Positions 37,802 through 50,100 of a DNA stretch of 64,000 nucleotides are shown here, piece by piece; positions within the stretch are counted from its first letter, which is position 1; each line of letters begins with the position of its first letter. Below the pieces are notes generated by a model. That model searched no databases. It was not told the DNA's origin and worked only from the letters and a program-made list of their open reading frames with translations. Made by a program: the position numbers and the translations under genes. Source of the DNA: Lepidurus packardi (lineage: Eukaryota > Arthropoda > Branchiopoda > Notostraca > Triopsidae); contig JAKZAN010000047.1 in NCBI GenBank assembly GCA_023053545.1, forward strand, positions 124,001 through 188,000, in the 5' to 3' direction.

Positions 37802-38720
37802 TAAGGAATAAGTTCAGTACGTAAGGAATTAATTCAGTCCGTAATCGATTAATTAAGTCCGTAATGAATTAATTCAGTCCGTATGAAATTAATTCAGTCC
37901 GTAAGGAATTAATTCAGTCCGTAAGGAATTAATTCAGTCCGTAAGGAATTATTTCAGTCCGTAATTAATTAATTCATTCCTTACGGAATTAATTAAGTCC
38001 ATAAGGAATTAATTCAGTCTGTAAGGATTTAATTAAGTCCGTAATGAATTAATTCAGTCCGTAAGGAATTAATTCAGTCCTTAAGGAATTAATTCAGTCC
38101 GTAAGGAATTAATTCAGTCCGTAAGGAATAAGTTCAGTACGTAAGGAATTAATTCAGTCCGTAATGGATTAATTAAGTCCGTAATGAATTAATTCAATCC
38201 GTATGAAATTAATTCAGTCCGTAAGGAATTCATTCAGTCCGTAAGGAATTCATTCAGTCCGTAAGGAATAAGTTCAGTACGTAAGGAATTAATTCAGTCC
38301 GTAATGGATTAATTAAGTCCGTAATGAATTAATTCAGTCCGTATGAAATTAATTCAGTCCGTAAGGAATTCATTCAGTCCGTAAGGAATTCATTCAGTCC
38401 GCAAGGAATTAATTCAGTCCGTATGAAATTAATTCAGTCCGTAAGGAATTCATTCAGTCCGTAAGGAATTCATTCAGTGAGAAAAGAATTCAATCAATCT
38501 TAAAGAATTAATTCAGTCCGTAAGGAACTAATTCAGTCCGTAAGGAATTAATTCAGTCCGTAAGGAATTAATTCAGTCCGTAAGGAATTAATTAAGTCCG
38601 TAAGGAATTAATTCAGTCCGTAAGGAATTATTTCAGTCCGTAATTAATTAATTCATTCCTTACGGAATTTATTAAGTCCATAAGGAATTAATTTAGTCTG
38701 TAAGGATTTAATTAAGTCCG

Positions 38721-40180
38721 TAATGAATTAATTCAGTCCGTAAGGAATAACTTCAGTACGTAATGGATTAATTAAGTCCGTAATGAATTAATTCAGTCCG
38801 TAAGGATTTAATAAAATCCGTAAGGAATTAATAAATTCCGTACGGAATTAATTCAGACCGTAAGGAATTCATTCAGTCCGTAAGGAATTAATTCAGTCCG
38901 TAAGGTATTAATTCAGTCCGTAAGGTATTAATTCAGTCCGTAAGGAATTAATTCAGTCCGTAAGGAATTAATTCAGTCCGTAAGGATTTAATTCAGTCCG
39001 TAAGGTATTAATTCAGTCCGTAATGAATTAAATCAGTCCGTAAGGAATAACTTCAGTACGTAAGGAAATAATTCAGTCCGTAATGAATTAATTCAGTCCG
39101 TAAGGAATTAATAAAATCCGTACGGAATTTATTCAGACAGTAAGGAATTAATTCAGTCCGTAAGGAATTAATTCAGTCCGTAAGGAATTAATTCAGTCAG
39201 TAAGGAATTAATTCAGTCCGTAAGGAATTAATTCAGTCCGTAAGGAATTAATTCAGTTCGTAAGGAATTAATTCAGTCCCTAAGGAATTAATTCAGTCCG
39301 TAAGGAATTATTTTAGTCCGTAATTAATTCATTCATTCCTTACGGAATTAATTAAGTCCATAAGGAATTAATTTAGTCTGTAAGGATTTAATTAAGTCCG
39401 TAATGAATTAATTCAGTCCGTAAGGAATAACTTCAGTACGTAAGGAAATAATTCAGTCCGTAATGGATTAATTAAGTCCGTAATGAATTAATTCAGTCCG
39501 TAAGGAATTAGTAAAATCCGTACGGAATTAATTCAGACCGTAAGGAATTAATTCAGTCCGTAAGGAATTAATTCAGTCCGTAAGGAATTAATTCAGTCAG
39601 TAAGGAATTAATTCATTCCGTAAAGAATTAATTCAGTCCGTAAATAATTAATTCAGTTCGAAATGAATTAATTAAGTCCATAAGGAATTAATTCAGTCTG
39701 TAAGGATTTAATTAAGTCCGTAATGAATTAATTCAGTCCGTAATGAATTAATTCAGTCCGTAAGGAATTAATTCAGTCTGTAAGGTATTAATTCAGTCCG
39801 TAAGGAATAAGTTCAGTACGTAAGGAATTAATTCAGTCCGTAATGGATTAATTAAGTCCGTAATGAATTAATTCAGTCCGTAAGGAACTAATAAAATCGG
39901 TACGGAATTTATTCAGACAGTAAGGAATTAATTCAGTCCGTAAGGAATTAATTCAGTCCGTAAGGAATTAATTCAGTCCGTAAGGAATTAATTCAGTCCG
40001 TTAGGAATTAATTCAGTTCGTAAGGAATTAATTCGGTCCCTAAGGAATTAATTCAGTCCGTAAGGAATTATTTCAGTCCGTAATTAATTCATTCATTCCT
40101 TACGGAATTAATTAAGTCCATAAGGAATTAATTTAGTCTGTAAGGATTTAATTAAGTCCGTAATGAATTAATTCAGTCCG
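38721..40180 (+). repeat. 1,460-bp block repeated 6,480 bp away, copy 1
   Basis: Matches 45201-46660 at a constant offset of 6,480 with no difference seen: palindrome 38834/45314, TATTTTAGTCC near 39309/45789, GTAAAATCC 39511/45991, the unusual AAAATCGG 39894/46374, and GTTAGG 40000/46480. It flanks the 2,660-bp tandem pair on the left, its partner on the right. Confidence 0.85.
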
Positions 40181-41660
40181 TAATGAATTAAATCAGTCCG
40201 TAAGGAATAACTTCAGTACGTAAGGAAATAATTCAGTCCGTAATGAATTAATTCAGTCCGTAAGGAATTAATAAAATCCGTACGGAATTTATTCAGACAG
40301 TAAGGAATTAATTCAGTCCGTAAGGAATTAATTCAGTCCGTAAGGAATTAATTCAGTCAGTAAGGAATTAATTCAGTCCGTAAGGAATTAATTCAGTCCG
40401 TAAGGAATTAATTCAGTTCGTAAGGAATTAATTCAGTCCCTAAGGAATTAATTCAGTCCGTAAGGAATTATTTCAGTCCGTAATTAATTCATTCATTCCT
40501 TACGGAATTAATTAAGTCCATAAGGAATTAATTTAGTCTGTAAGGATTTAATTAAGTCCGTAATGAATTAATTCAGTCCGTAAGGAATAATTTCAGTACG
40601 TAAGGAAATAATTCAGTCCGTAATGGATTAATTAAGTCCGTAATGAATTAATTTAAGTCCGTAAGGAATTAATAAAATCCGTACGGAATTAATTCAGACC
40701 GTAAGGAATTAATTCAGTCCGTAAGGAATTAATTCAGTCCGTAAGGAATTAATTCAGTCAGTAAGGAATTAGTTCAGTCCGTAAAGAATTAATTCAGTCC
40801 GTAAATAATTAATTCAGTTCGAAATGAATTAATTAAGTCCATAAGGAATTAATTCAGTCTGTAAGGATTTAATTAAGTCCGTAATGAATTAATTCAGTCC
40901 GTAAGGAATTAATTCAGTCCGTAAGGAATTAATTCAGTCCGTAAGGAATAAGTTCAGTACGTAAGGAATTAATTCAGTCCGTAATCGATTAATTAAGTCC
41001 GTAATGAATTAATTCAGTCCGTATGAAATTAATTCAGTCCGTAAGGAATTAATTCAGTCCGTAAGGAATTAATTCAGTCCGTAAGGAATTATTTCAGTCC
41101 GTAATTAATTAATTCATTCCTTACGGAATTAATTAAGTCCATAAGGAATTAATTCAGTCTGTAAGGATTTAATTAAGTCCGTAATGAATTAATTCAGTCC
41201 GTAAGGAATTAATTCAGTCCTTAAGGAATTAATTCAGTCCGTAAGGAATTAATTCAGTCCGTAAGGAATAAGTTCAGTACGTAAGGAATTAATTCAGTCC
41301 GTAATGGATTAATTAAGTCCGTAATGAATTAATTCAATCCGTATGAAATTAATTCAGTCCGTAAGGAATTCATTCAGTCCGTAAGGAATTCATTCAGTCC
41401 GTAAGGAATAAGTTCAGTACGTAAGGAATTAATTCAGTCCGTAATGGATTAATTAAGTCCGTAATGAATTAATTCAGTCCGTATGAAATTAATTCAGTCC
41501 GTAAGGAATTCATTCAGTCCGTAAGGAATTCATTCAGTCCGCAAGGAATTAATTCAGTCCGTATGAAATTAATTCAGTCCGTAAGGAATTCATTCAGTCC
41601 GTAAGGAATTCATTCAGTGAGAAAAGAATTCAATCAATCTTAAAGAATTAATTCAGTTCG

Positions 41661-42280
41661 TAAGGAACTAATTCAGTCCGTAAGGACTTAATTCAGTCCG
41701 TAAGGAATTAATTCAGTCCGTAAGGAATTAATTAAGTCCGTAAGGAATTAATTCAGTCCGTAAGGAATTATTTCAGTCCGTAATTAATTAATTCATTCCT
41801 TACGGAATTTATTAAGTCCATAAGGAATTAATTTAGTCTGTAAGGATTTAATTAAGTCCGTAATGAATTAATTCAGTCCGTAAGGAATAACTTCAGTACG
41901 TAATGGATTAATTAAGTCCGTAATGAATTAATTCAGTCCGTAAGGAATAACTTCAGTACGTAATGGATTAATTAAGTCCGTAATGAATTAATTCAGTCCG
42001 TAAGGATTTAATAAAATCCGTAAGGAATTAATAAATTCCGTACGGAATTAATTCAGACCGTAAGGAATTCATTCAGTCCGTAAGGAATTAATTCAGTCCG
42101 TAAGGTATTAATTCAGTCCGTAAGGTATTAATTCAGTCCGTAAGGAATTAATTCAGTCCGTAAGGAATTAATTCAGACCGTAAGGAATTCATTCAGTCCG
42201 TAAGGAATTAATTCAGTCCGTAAGGTATTAATTCAGTCCGTAAGGTATTAATTCAGTCCGTAAGGAATTAATTCAGTCCG
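41661..42280 (+). repeat. 620-bp duplication nested in the 2,660-bp unit
   Basis: Matches 42281-42790 at an offset of 620 (GGAACTAATT then GGACTTAATT, hairpin core 41798/42418, palindrome 42034/42654). The same nested pair is found in the next 2,660-bp copy (44321 and 44941), so the 620-bp event came first. The related stretch at 38521 lacks it and reads GGAATTAATT in place of GGACTTAATT. Confidence 0.88.
41881..42000 (+). repeat. 60-bp trimer duplicated in tandem
   Basis: Three monomers (GGAATAACTTC, AATGGATTAATTAAG, AATGAATT) occur twice, at 41881 and 41941. The related stretch at 38741 has a single copy. Confidence 0.85.
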
Positions 42281-42290
42281 TAAGGAACTA
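42051..42290 (+). repeat. 120-bp hexamer duplicated in tandem
   Basis: Six monomers starting TTCAGACCG (GGAATTCATT, GGAATTAATT, GGTATT, GGTATT, two plain) occur at 42051 and 42171, and again in the second 2,660-bp copy at 44711 and 44831. Confidence 0.82.
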
Positions 42291-42780
42291 ATTCAGTCCG
42301 TAAGGACTTAATTCAGTCCGTAAGGAATTAATTCAGTCCGTAAGGAATTAATTAAGTCCGTAAGGAATTAATTCAGTCCGTAAGGAATTATTTCAGTCCG
42401 TAATTAATTAATTCATTCCTTACGGAATTTATTAAGTCCATAAGGAATTAATTTAGTCTGTAAGGATTTAATTAAGTCCGTAATGAATTAATTCAGTCCG
42501 TAAGGAATAACTTCAGTACGTAATGGATTAATTAAGTCCGTAATGAATTAATTCAGTCCGTAAGGAATAACTTCAGTACGTAATGGATTAATTAAGTCCG
42601 TAATGAATTAATTCAGTCCGTAAGGATTTAATAAAATCCGTAAGGAATTAATAAATTCCGTACGGAATTAATTCAGACCGTAAGGAATTCATTCAGTCCG
42701 TAAGGAATTAATTCAGTCCGTAAGGTATTAATTCAGTCCGTAAGGTATTAATTCAGTCCGTAAGGAATTAATTCAGTCCG

Positions 42781-45440
42781 TAAGGAATTAATTTAGTCTG
42801 TAAGGATTTAATTAAGTCCGTAATGAATTAATTCAGTCCGTAATGAATTAAATCAGTCCGTAAGGAATAACTTCAGTACGTAAGGAAATAATTCAGTCCG
42901 TAATGAATTAATTCAGTCCGTAAGGAATTAATAAAATCCGTACGGAATTTATTCAGACAGTAAGGAATTAATTCAGTCCGTAAGGAATTAATTCAGTCCG
43001 TAAGGAATTAATTCAGTCAGTAAGGAATTAATTCAGTCCGTAAGGAATTAATTCAGTCCGTAAGGAATTAATTCAGTTCGTAAGGAATTAATTCAGTCCC
43101 TAAGGAATTAATTCAGTCCGTAAGGAATTATTTCAGTCCGTAATTAATTCATTCATTCCTTACGGAATTAATTAAGTCCATAAGGAATTAATTTAGTCTG
43201 TAAGGATTTAATTAAGTCCGTAATGAATTAATTCAGTCCGTAAGGAATAATTTCAGTACGTAAGGAAATAATTCAGTCCGTAATGGATTAATTAAGTCCG
43301 TAATGAATTAATTTAAGTCCGTAAGGAATTAATAAAATCCGTACGGAATTAATTCAGACCGTAAGGAATTAATTCAGTCCGTAAGGAATTAATTCAGTCC
43401 GTAAGGAATTAATTCAGTCAGTAAGGAATTAGTTCAGTCCGTAAAGAATTAATTCAGTCCGTAAATAATTAATTCAGTTTGAAATGAATTAATTAAGTCC
43501 ATAAGGAATTAATTCAGTCTGTAAGGATTTAATTAAGTCCGTAATGAATTAATTCAGTCCGTAAGGAATTAATTCAGTCCGTAAGGAATTAATTCAGTCC
43601 GTAAGGAATAAGTTCAGTACGTAAGGAATTAATTCAGTCCGTAATCGATTAATTAAGTCCGTAATGAATTAATTCAGTCCGTATGAAATTAATTCAGTCC
43701 GTAAGGAATTAATTCAGTCCGTAAGGAATTAATTCAGTCCGTAAGGAATTATTTCAGTCCGTAATTAATTAATTCATTCCTTACGGAATTAATTAAGTCC
43801 ATAAGGAATTAATTCAGTCTGTAAGGATTTAATTAAGTCCGTAATGAATTAATTCAGTCCGTAAGGAATTAATTCAGTCCTTAAGGAATTAATTCAGTCC
43901 GTAAGGAATTAATTCAGTCCGTAAGGAATAAGTTCAGTACGTAAGGAATTAATTCAGTCCGTAATGGATTAATTAAGTCCGTAATGAATTAATTCAATCC
44001 GTATGAAATTAATTCAGTCCGTAAGGAATTCATTCAGTCCGTAAGGAATTCATTCAGTCCGTAAGGAATAAGTTCAGTACGTAAGGAATTAATTCAGTCC
44101 GTAATGGATTAATTAAGTCCGTAATGAATTAATTCAGTCCGTATGAAATTAATTCAGTCCGTAAGGAATTCATTCAGTCCGTAAGGAATTCATTCAGTCC
44201 GCAAGGAATTAATTCAGTCCGTATGAAATTAATTCAGTCCGTAAGGAATTCATTCAGTCCGTAAGGAATTCATTCAGTGAGAAAAGAATTCAATCAATCT
44301 TAAAGAATTAATTCAGTTCGTAAGGAACTAATTCAGTCCGTAAGGACTTAATTCAGTCCGTAAGGAATTAATTCAGTCCGTAAGGAATTAATTAAGTCCG
44401 TAAGGAATTAATTCAGTCCGTAAGGAATTATTTCAGTCCGTAATTAATTAATTCATTCCTTACGGAATTTATTAAGTCCATAAGGAATTAATTTAGTCTG
44501 TAAGGATTTAATTAAGTCCGTAATGAATTAATTCAGTCCGTAAGGAATAACTTCAGTACGTAATGGATTAATTAAGTCCGTAATGAATTAATTCAGTCCG
44601 TAAGGAATAACTTCAGTACGTAATGGATTAATTAAGTCCGTAATGAATTAATTCAGTCCGTAAGGATTTAATAAAATCCGTAAGGAATTAATAAATTCCG
44701 TACGGAATTAATTCAGACCGTAAGGAATTCATTCAGTCCGTAAGGAATTAATTCAGTCCGTAAGGTATTAATTCAGTCCGTAAGGTATTAATTCAGTCCG
44801 TAAGGAATTAATTCAGTCCGTAAGGAATTAATTCAGACCGTAAGGAATTCATTCAGTCCGTAAGGAATTAATTCAGTCCGTAAGGTATTAATTCAGTCCG
44901 TAAGGTATTAATTCAGTCCGTAAGGAATTAATTCAGTCCGTAAGGAACTAATTCAGTCCGTAAGGACTTAATTCAGTCCGTAAGGAATTAATTCAGTCCG
45001 TAAGGAATTAATTAAGTCCGTAAGGAATTAATTCAGTCCGTAAGGAATTATTTCAGTCCGTAATTAATTAATTCATTCCTTACGGAATTTATTAAGTCCA
45101 TAAGGAATTAATTTAGTCTGTAAGGATTTAATTAAGTCCGTAATGAATTAATTCAGTCCGTAAGGAATAACTTCAGTACGTAATGGATTAATTAAGTCCG
45201 TAATGAATTAATTCAGTCCGTAAGGAATAACTTCAGTACGTAATGGATTAATTAAGTCCGTAATGAATTAATTCAGTCCGTAAGGATTTAATAAAATCCG
45301 TAAGGAATTAATAAATTCCGTACGGAATTAATTCAGACCGTAAGGAATTCATTCAGTCCGTAAGGAATTAATTCAGTCCGTAAGGTATTAATTCAGTCCG
45401 TAAGGTATTAATTCAGTCCGTAAGGAATTAATTCAGTCCG
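42781..45440 (+). repeat. 2,660-bp tandem duplication, copy 2
   Basis: Second copy, 133 monomers long in net length. Hairpin cores at 43158, 43779, 44458 and 45078; palindromes at 44694 and 45314; GAGAAAAG block at 44279. Carries the derived T at 43480. Confidence 0.93.
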
Positions 45441-46660
45441 TAAGGAATTAATTCAGTCCGTAAGGATTTAATTCAGTCCGTAAGGTATTAATTCAGTCCG
45501 TAATGAATTAAATCAGTCCGTAAGGAATAACTTCAGTACGTAAGGAAATAATTCAGTCCGTAATGAATTAATTCAGTCCGTAAGGAATTAATAAAATCCG
45601 TACGGAATTTATTCAGACAGTAAGGAATTAATTCAGTCCGTAAGGAATTAATTCAGTCCGTAAGGAATTAATTCAGTCAGTAAGGAATTAATTCAGTCCG
45701 TAAGGAATTAATTCAGTCCGTAAGGAATTAATTCAGTTCGTAAGGAATTAATTCAGTCCCTAAGGAATTAATTCAGTCCGTAAGGAATTATTTTAGTCCG
45801 TAATTAATTCATTCATTCCTTACGGAATTAATTAAGTCCATAAGGAATTAATTTAGTCTGTAAGGATTTAATTAAGTCCGTAATGAATTAATTCAGTCCG
45901 TAAGGAATAACTTCAGTACGTAAGGAAATAATTCAGTCCGTAATGGATTAATTAAGTCCGTAATGAATTAATTCAGTCCGTAAGGAATTAGTAAAATCCG
46001 TACGGAATTAATTCAGACCGTAAGGAATTAATTCAGTCCGTAAGGAATTAATTCAGTCCGTAAGGAATTAATTCAGTCAGTAAGGAATTAATTCATTCCG
46101 TAAAGAATTAATTCAGTCCGTAAATAATTAATTCAGTTCGAAATGAATTAATTAAGTCCATAAGGAATTAATTCAGTCTGTAAGGATTTAATTAAGTCCG
46201 TAATGAATTAATTCAGTCCGTAATGAATTAATTCAGTCCGTAAGGAATTAATTCAGTCTGTAAGGTATTAATTCAGTCCGTAAGGAATAAGTTCAGTACG
46301 TAAGGAATTAATTCAGTCCGTAATGGATTAATTAAGTCCGTAATGAATTAATTCAGTCCGTAAGGAACTAATAAAATCGGTACGGAATTTATTCAGACAG
46401 TAAGGAATTAATTCAGTCCGTAAGGAATTAATTCAGTCCGTAAGGAATTAATTCAGTCCGTAAGGAATTAATTCAGTCCGTTAGGAATTAATTCAGTTCG
46501 TAAGGAATTAATTCGGTCCCTAAGGAATTAATTCAGTCCGTAAGGAATTATTTCAGTCCGTAATTAATTCATTCATTCCTTACGGAATTAATTAAGTCCA
46601 TAAGGAATTAATTTAGTCTGTAAGGATTTAATTAAGTCCGTAATGAATTAATTCAGTCCG
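45201..46660 (+). repeat. 1,460-bp block repeated 6,480 bp away, copy 2
   Basis: Right-hand partner of 38721-40180. Beyond 46660 this copy continues GGAATAATTTC, whereas copy 1 continues AATGAATTAAATC into the 2,660-bp unit. Confidence 0.85.
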
Positions 46661-47940
46661 TAAGGAATAATTTCAGTACGTAAGGAAATAATTCAGTCCG
46701 TAATGGATTAATTAAGTCCGTAATGAATTAATTCAGTCCGTAAGGAATTCATTCAGTCCGTAAGGAATTCATTCAGTCCGTAAGGAATAAGTTCAGTCCG
46801 TAAGGAATTAATTCAGTCCGTAATGGATTAATTAAGTCCGTAATGAATTAATTCAGTCCGTATGAAATTCATTCAGTCCGTAAGGAATTCATTCAGTGTG
46901 AAAAGAATTCAATCAATCTTAAAGAATTAATTCAGTCCGTAAGGAACTAATTCAGTCCGTAAGGAATTAATTCAGTCCGTAAGGAATTAATTAAGTCCGT
47001 AAGGAATTAATTCAGTCCGTAAGGAATTAATTCAGTCCGTAACGAATTAATTCAGTCCGTAAGGTATTAATTCAGTCCGTAAGGTATTAATTCAGTCCGT
47101 AAGGAATTAATTCAGTGAGTATGAAATTAATTCAGTCCGTAAGGAATTCATTCAGTCCGTAAGGAATTAATTCAGTAAGAAAGGAATTAATTCAGTCCGT
47201 AATGGATTAATTCAGTACGTAAGGAATTAATTCAGTCCGTAAGGAATTAATTCAGTCCGTAAGGAATAAGTTCAGTACGTAAGGAATTAATTCAGTCCGT
47301 AATGGATTAATTAAGTCCGTAATGAATCAATTCAGTCCGTAAGGAATTAATAAAATCCGTACGGAATTTATTCAGACAGTAAGGAATTAATTCAGTCCAT
47401 AAGGAATTAATTCAGTCCGTAAGGAATTAATTCAGTCAGTAAGGAATTAATTCAGTCCGTAAGGAATTAATTCAGTCCGTAAGGAATTAATTCAGTTCGT
47501 AAGGAATTAATTCAGTCCCTAAGGAATTAATTCAGTCCGTAAGGAATTATTTCAGTCCGTAAGGAATAATTTCAGTACGTAAGGAAATAATTCAGTCCGT
47601 AATGGATTAATTAAGTCCGTAATGAATTAATTTAAGTCCGTAAAGAATTAATAAAATCCGTACGGAATTAATTCAGACCGTAAGGAATTAATTCAGTCCG
47701 TAAGGAATTAATTCAGTCCGTAAGGAATTAATTCAGTCAGTAAGGAATTAATTCAGTCCGTAAAGAATTAATTCAGTCCGTAAATAATTAATTCAGTTCG
47801 AAATGAATTAATTAAGTCCATAAGGAATTAATTCAGTCTGTAAGGATTTAATTAAGTCCGTAATGAATTAATTCAGTCCGTAATGAATTAATTCAGTCCG
47901 TAAGGAATTAATTCAGTCCGTAAGGTATTAATTCAGTCCG
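46490..47940 (+). repeat. Long-range repeat about 9.36 kb apart, copy 1
   Basis: Matches 55855-57265 at an offset of 9,365, then 9,325 after a 40-bp difference near 47060: GTGAAAAG 46898/56263, GTGAGTATG 47115/56440, AAGAAAGGAATTAATT 47177/56502, 21-bp monomer 47631/56956. Private differences here include GGAATCAATT near 47325 and GTCCATAAGG near 47397. The two copies bracket the 2,042-, 940- and 1,101-bp amplifications. Confidence 0.82.
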
Positions 47941-48058
47941 TATGAAATTAATTCAGTCCGTAAGGAATTCATTCAGTCCGTAAGGAATTCATTCAGTGAG
48001 AAAAGAATTCAATCAATCTTAAAGAATTAATTCAGTCCGTAAGGAACTAATTCAGTAG

Positions 48059-50100
48059 GTAAGGAATTAATTCAGTCCGTAAGGAATTAATTAAGTTCGT
48101 AAGGAATTAATTAAGTCCGTAAGGAATTAATTCAGTCCGTAAGGAATTATTTCAGTCCGTAATTAATTAATTCATTCCTTACGGAATTAATTAAGTCCAT
48201 AAGGAATTAATTTTGTCTGTAAGGATTTAATTAAGTCCGTAATGAATTAATTCAGTCCGTAAGGAATAACTTCAGTACGTAAGGAAATAATTCAGTCCGT
48301 AATGGATTAATTCAGTACGTAAGGAATTAATTCAGTCCGTAAGGAATTAATTCAGTCCGTAAGGAATAAGTTCAGTACGTAAGGAATTAATTCAGTCCGT
48401 AATGGATTAATTAAGTCCGTAATGAATTAATTCAGTCCGTAAGGAATTAATAAAATCCGTACGGAATTTATTCAGACAGTAAGGAATTAATTCAGTCCGT
48501 AAGGAATTAATTCAGTCCGTAAGGAATTAATTCGGTCCCTAAGGAATTAATTCAGTCCGTAAGGAATTATTTCAGTCCGTAATTAATTCATTCATTCCTT
48601 ACGGAATTAATTAAGTCCATAAGGAATTAATTTAGTCTGTAAGGATTTAATTAAGTCCATAATGAATTAATTCAGTCCGGAAGGAATAATTTCAGTACGT
48701 AAGGAAATAATTCAGTCCGTAATGGATTAATTAAGTCCGTAATGAATTAATTTAAGTCCGTAAGGAATTAATAAAATCCGTACGGAATTAATTCAGACCG
48801 TAAGGAATTAATTCAGTCCGTAAGGAATTAATTCAGTCCGTAAGGAATTAATTCAGTCAGTAAGGAATTAATTCAGTCCGTAAAGAATTAATTCAGTCCG
48901 TAAATAATTAATTCAGTTCGAAATGAATTAATTCAGTCCCTAAGGAATTAATTCAGTCCGTAAAGAATTATTTCAGTCCGTAAGGAATAATTTCAGTACG
49001 TAAGGAAATAATTCAGTCCGTAATGGATTAATTAAGTCCGTAATGAATTAATTTAAGTCCGTAAGGAATTAATAAAATCCGTACGGAATTAATTCAGACC
49101 GTAAGGAATTAATTCAGTCCGTAAGGAATTAATTCAGTCCGTAAGGAATTAATTCAGTCAGTAAGGAATTAATTCAGTCCGTAAAGAATTAATTCAGTCC
49201 GTAAATAATTAATTCAGTTCGAAATGAATTAATTAAGTCCATAAGGAATTAATTCAGTCTGTAAGGATTTAATTAAGTCCGTAATGAATTAATTCAGTCC
49301 GTAATGAATTAATTCAGTCCGTAAGGAATAAATTCAGTCCGTAAGGTATTAATTCAGTCCGTATGAAATTAATTCAGTCCGTAAGGAATTCATTCAGTCC
49401 GTAAGGAATTCATTCAGTGAGAAAAGAATTCAATCAATCTTAAAGAATTAATTCAGTCCGTAAGGAACTAATTCAGTCCGTAAGGAATTAATTCAGTCCG
49501 TAAGGAATTAATTAAGTTCGTAAGGAATTAATTAAGTCCGTAAGGAATTAATTCAGTCCGTAAGGAATTATTTCAGTCCGTAATTAATTAATTCATTCCT
49601 TACGGAATTAATTAAGTCCATAAGGAATTAATTTAGTCTGTAAGGATTTAATTAAGTCCGTAATGAATTAATTCAGTCCGTAAGGAATAACTTCAGTACG
49701 TAAGGAAATAATTCAGTCCGTAATGGATTAATTCAGTACGTAAGGAATTAATTCAGTCCGTAAGGAATTAATTCAGTCCGTAAGGAATAAGTTCAGTACG
49801 TAAGGAATTAATTCAGTCCGTAATGGATTAATTAAGTCCGTAATGAATTAATTCAGTCCGTAAGGAATTAATAAAATCCGTACGGAATTTATTCAGACAG
49901 TAAGGAGTTAATTCAGTCCGTAAGGAATTAATTCAGTCCGTAAGGAATTAATTCAGTCCGTAATGGATTAATTAAGTCCGTAATGAATTAATTTAAGTCC
50001 GTAAGGAATTAATAAAATCCGTACGGAATTAATTCAGACCGTAAGGAATTAATTCAGTCCGTAAGGAATTAATTCAGTCCGTAAGGAATTAATTCAGTCA
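48059..50100 (+). repeat. 2,042-bp tandem duplication, copy 1
   Basis: Matches 50101-52142 at an offset of 2,042: TTTTGTCTG 48211/50253, GTCCGGAAGG near 48677/50719, GAGAAAAG 49419/51461, GGAGTTAATT 49904/51946. Three substitutions seen: GG at 48824-48825 against TT at 50866-50867, and G at 49016 against T at 51058. Confidence 0.9.

Larger units (their letters stand above)
40121..42780 (+). repeat. 2,660-bp tandem duplication, copy 1
   Basis: Compared line by line with 42781-45440, this copy differs at a single base that I could find: C at 40820 against T at 43480 (GTTCGAAATG / GTTTGAAATG), which is also a CpG-to-TpG change. It contains hairpin cores at 40498, 41119, 41798 and 42418, palindromes at 42034 and 42654, and a GAGAAAAG block at 41619. 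Its limits are where 40121 and 42781 start to agree and where 42781 and 45441 diverge. Confidence 0.93.
34341..46900 (+). repeat. Subarray IV: nested-duplication block
   Basis: Defined by the type 2 block, tandem GGAATTCATT monomers, GTCCGCAAGG, a 21-bp monomer TAATGAATTAATTTAAGTCC (one extra T), GGACTTAATT and GTAAATAATT with GTTCGAAATG. Duplications of 60, 120, 620 and 2,660 bp are nested in it. Confidence 0.75.
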
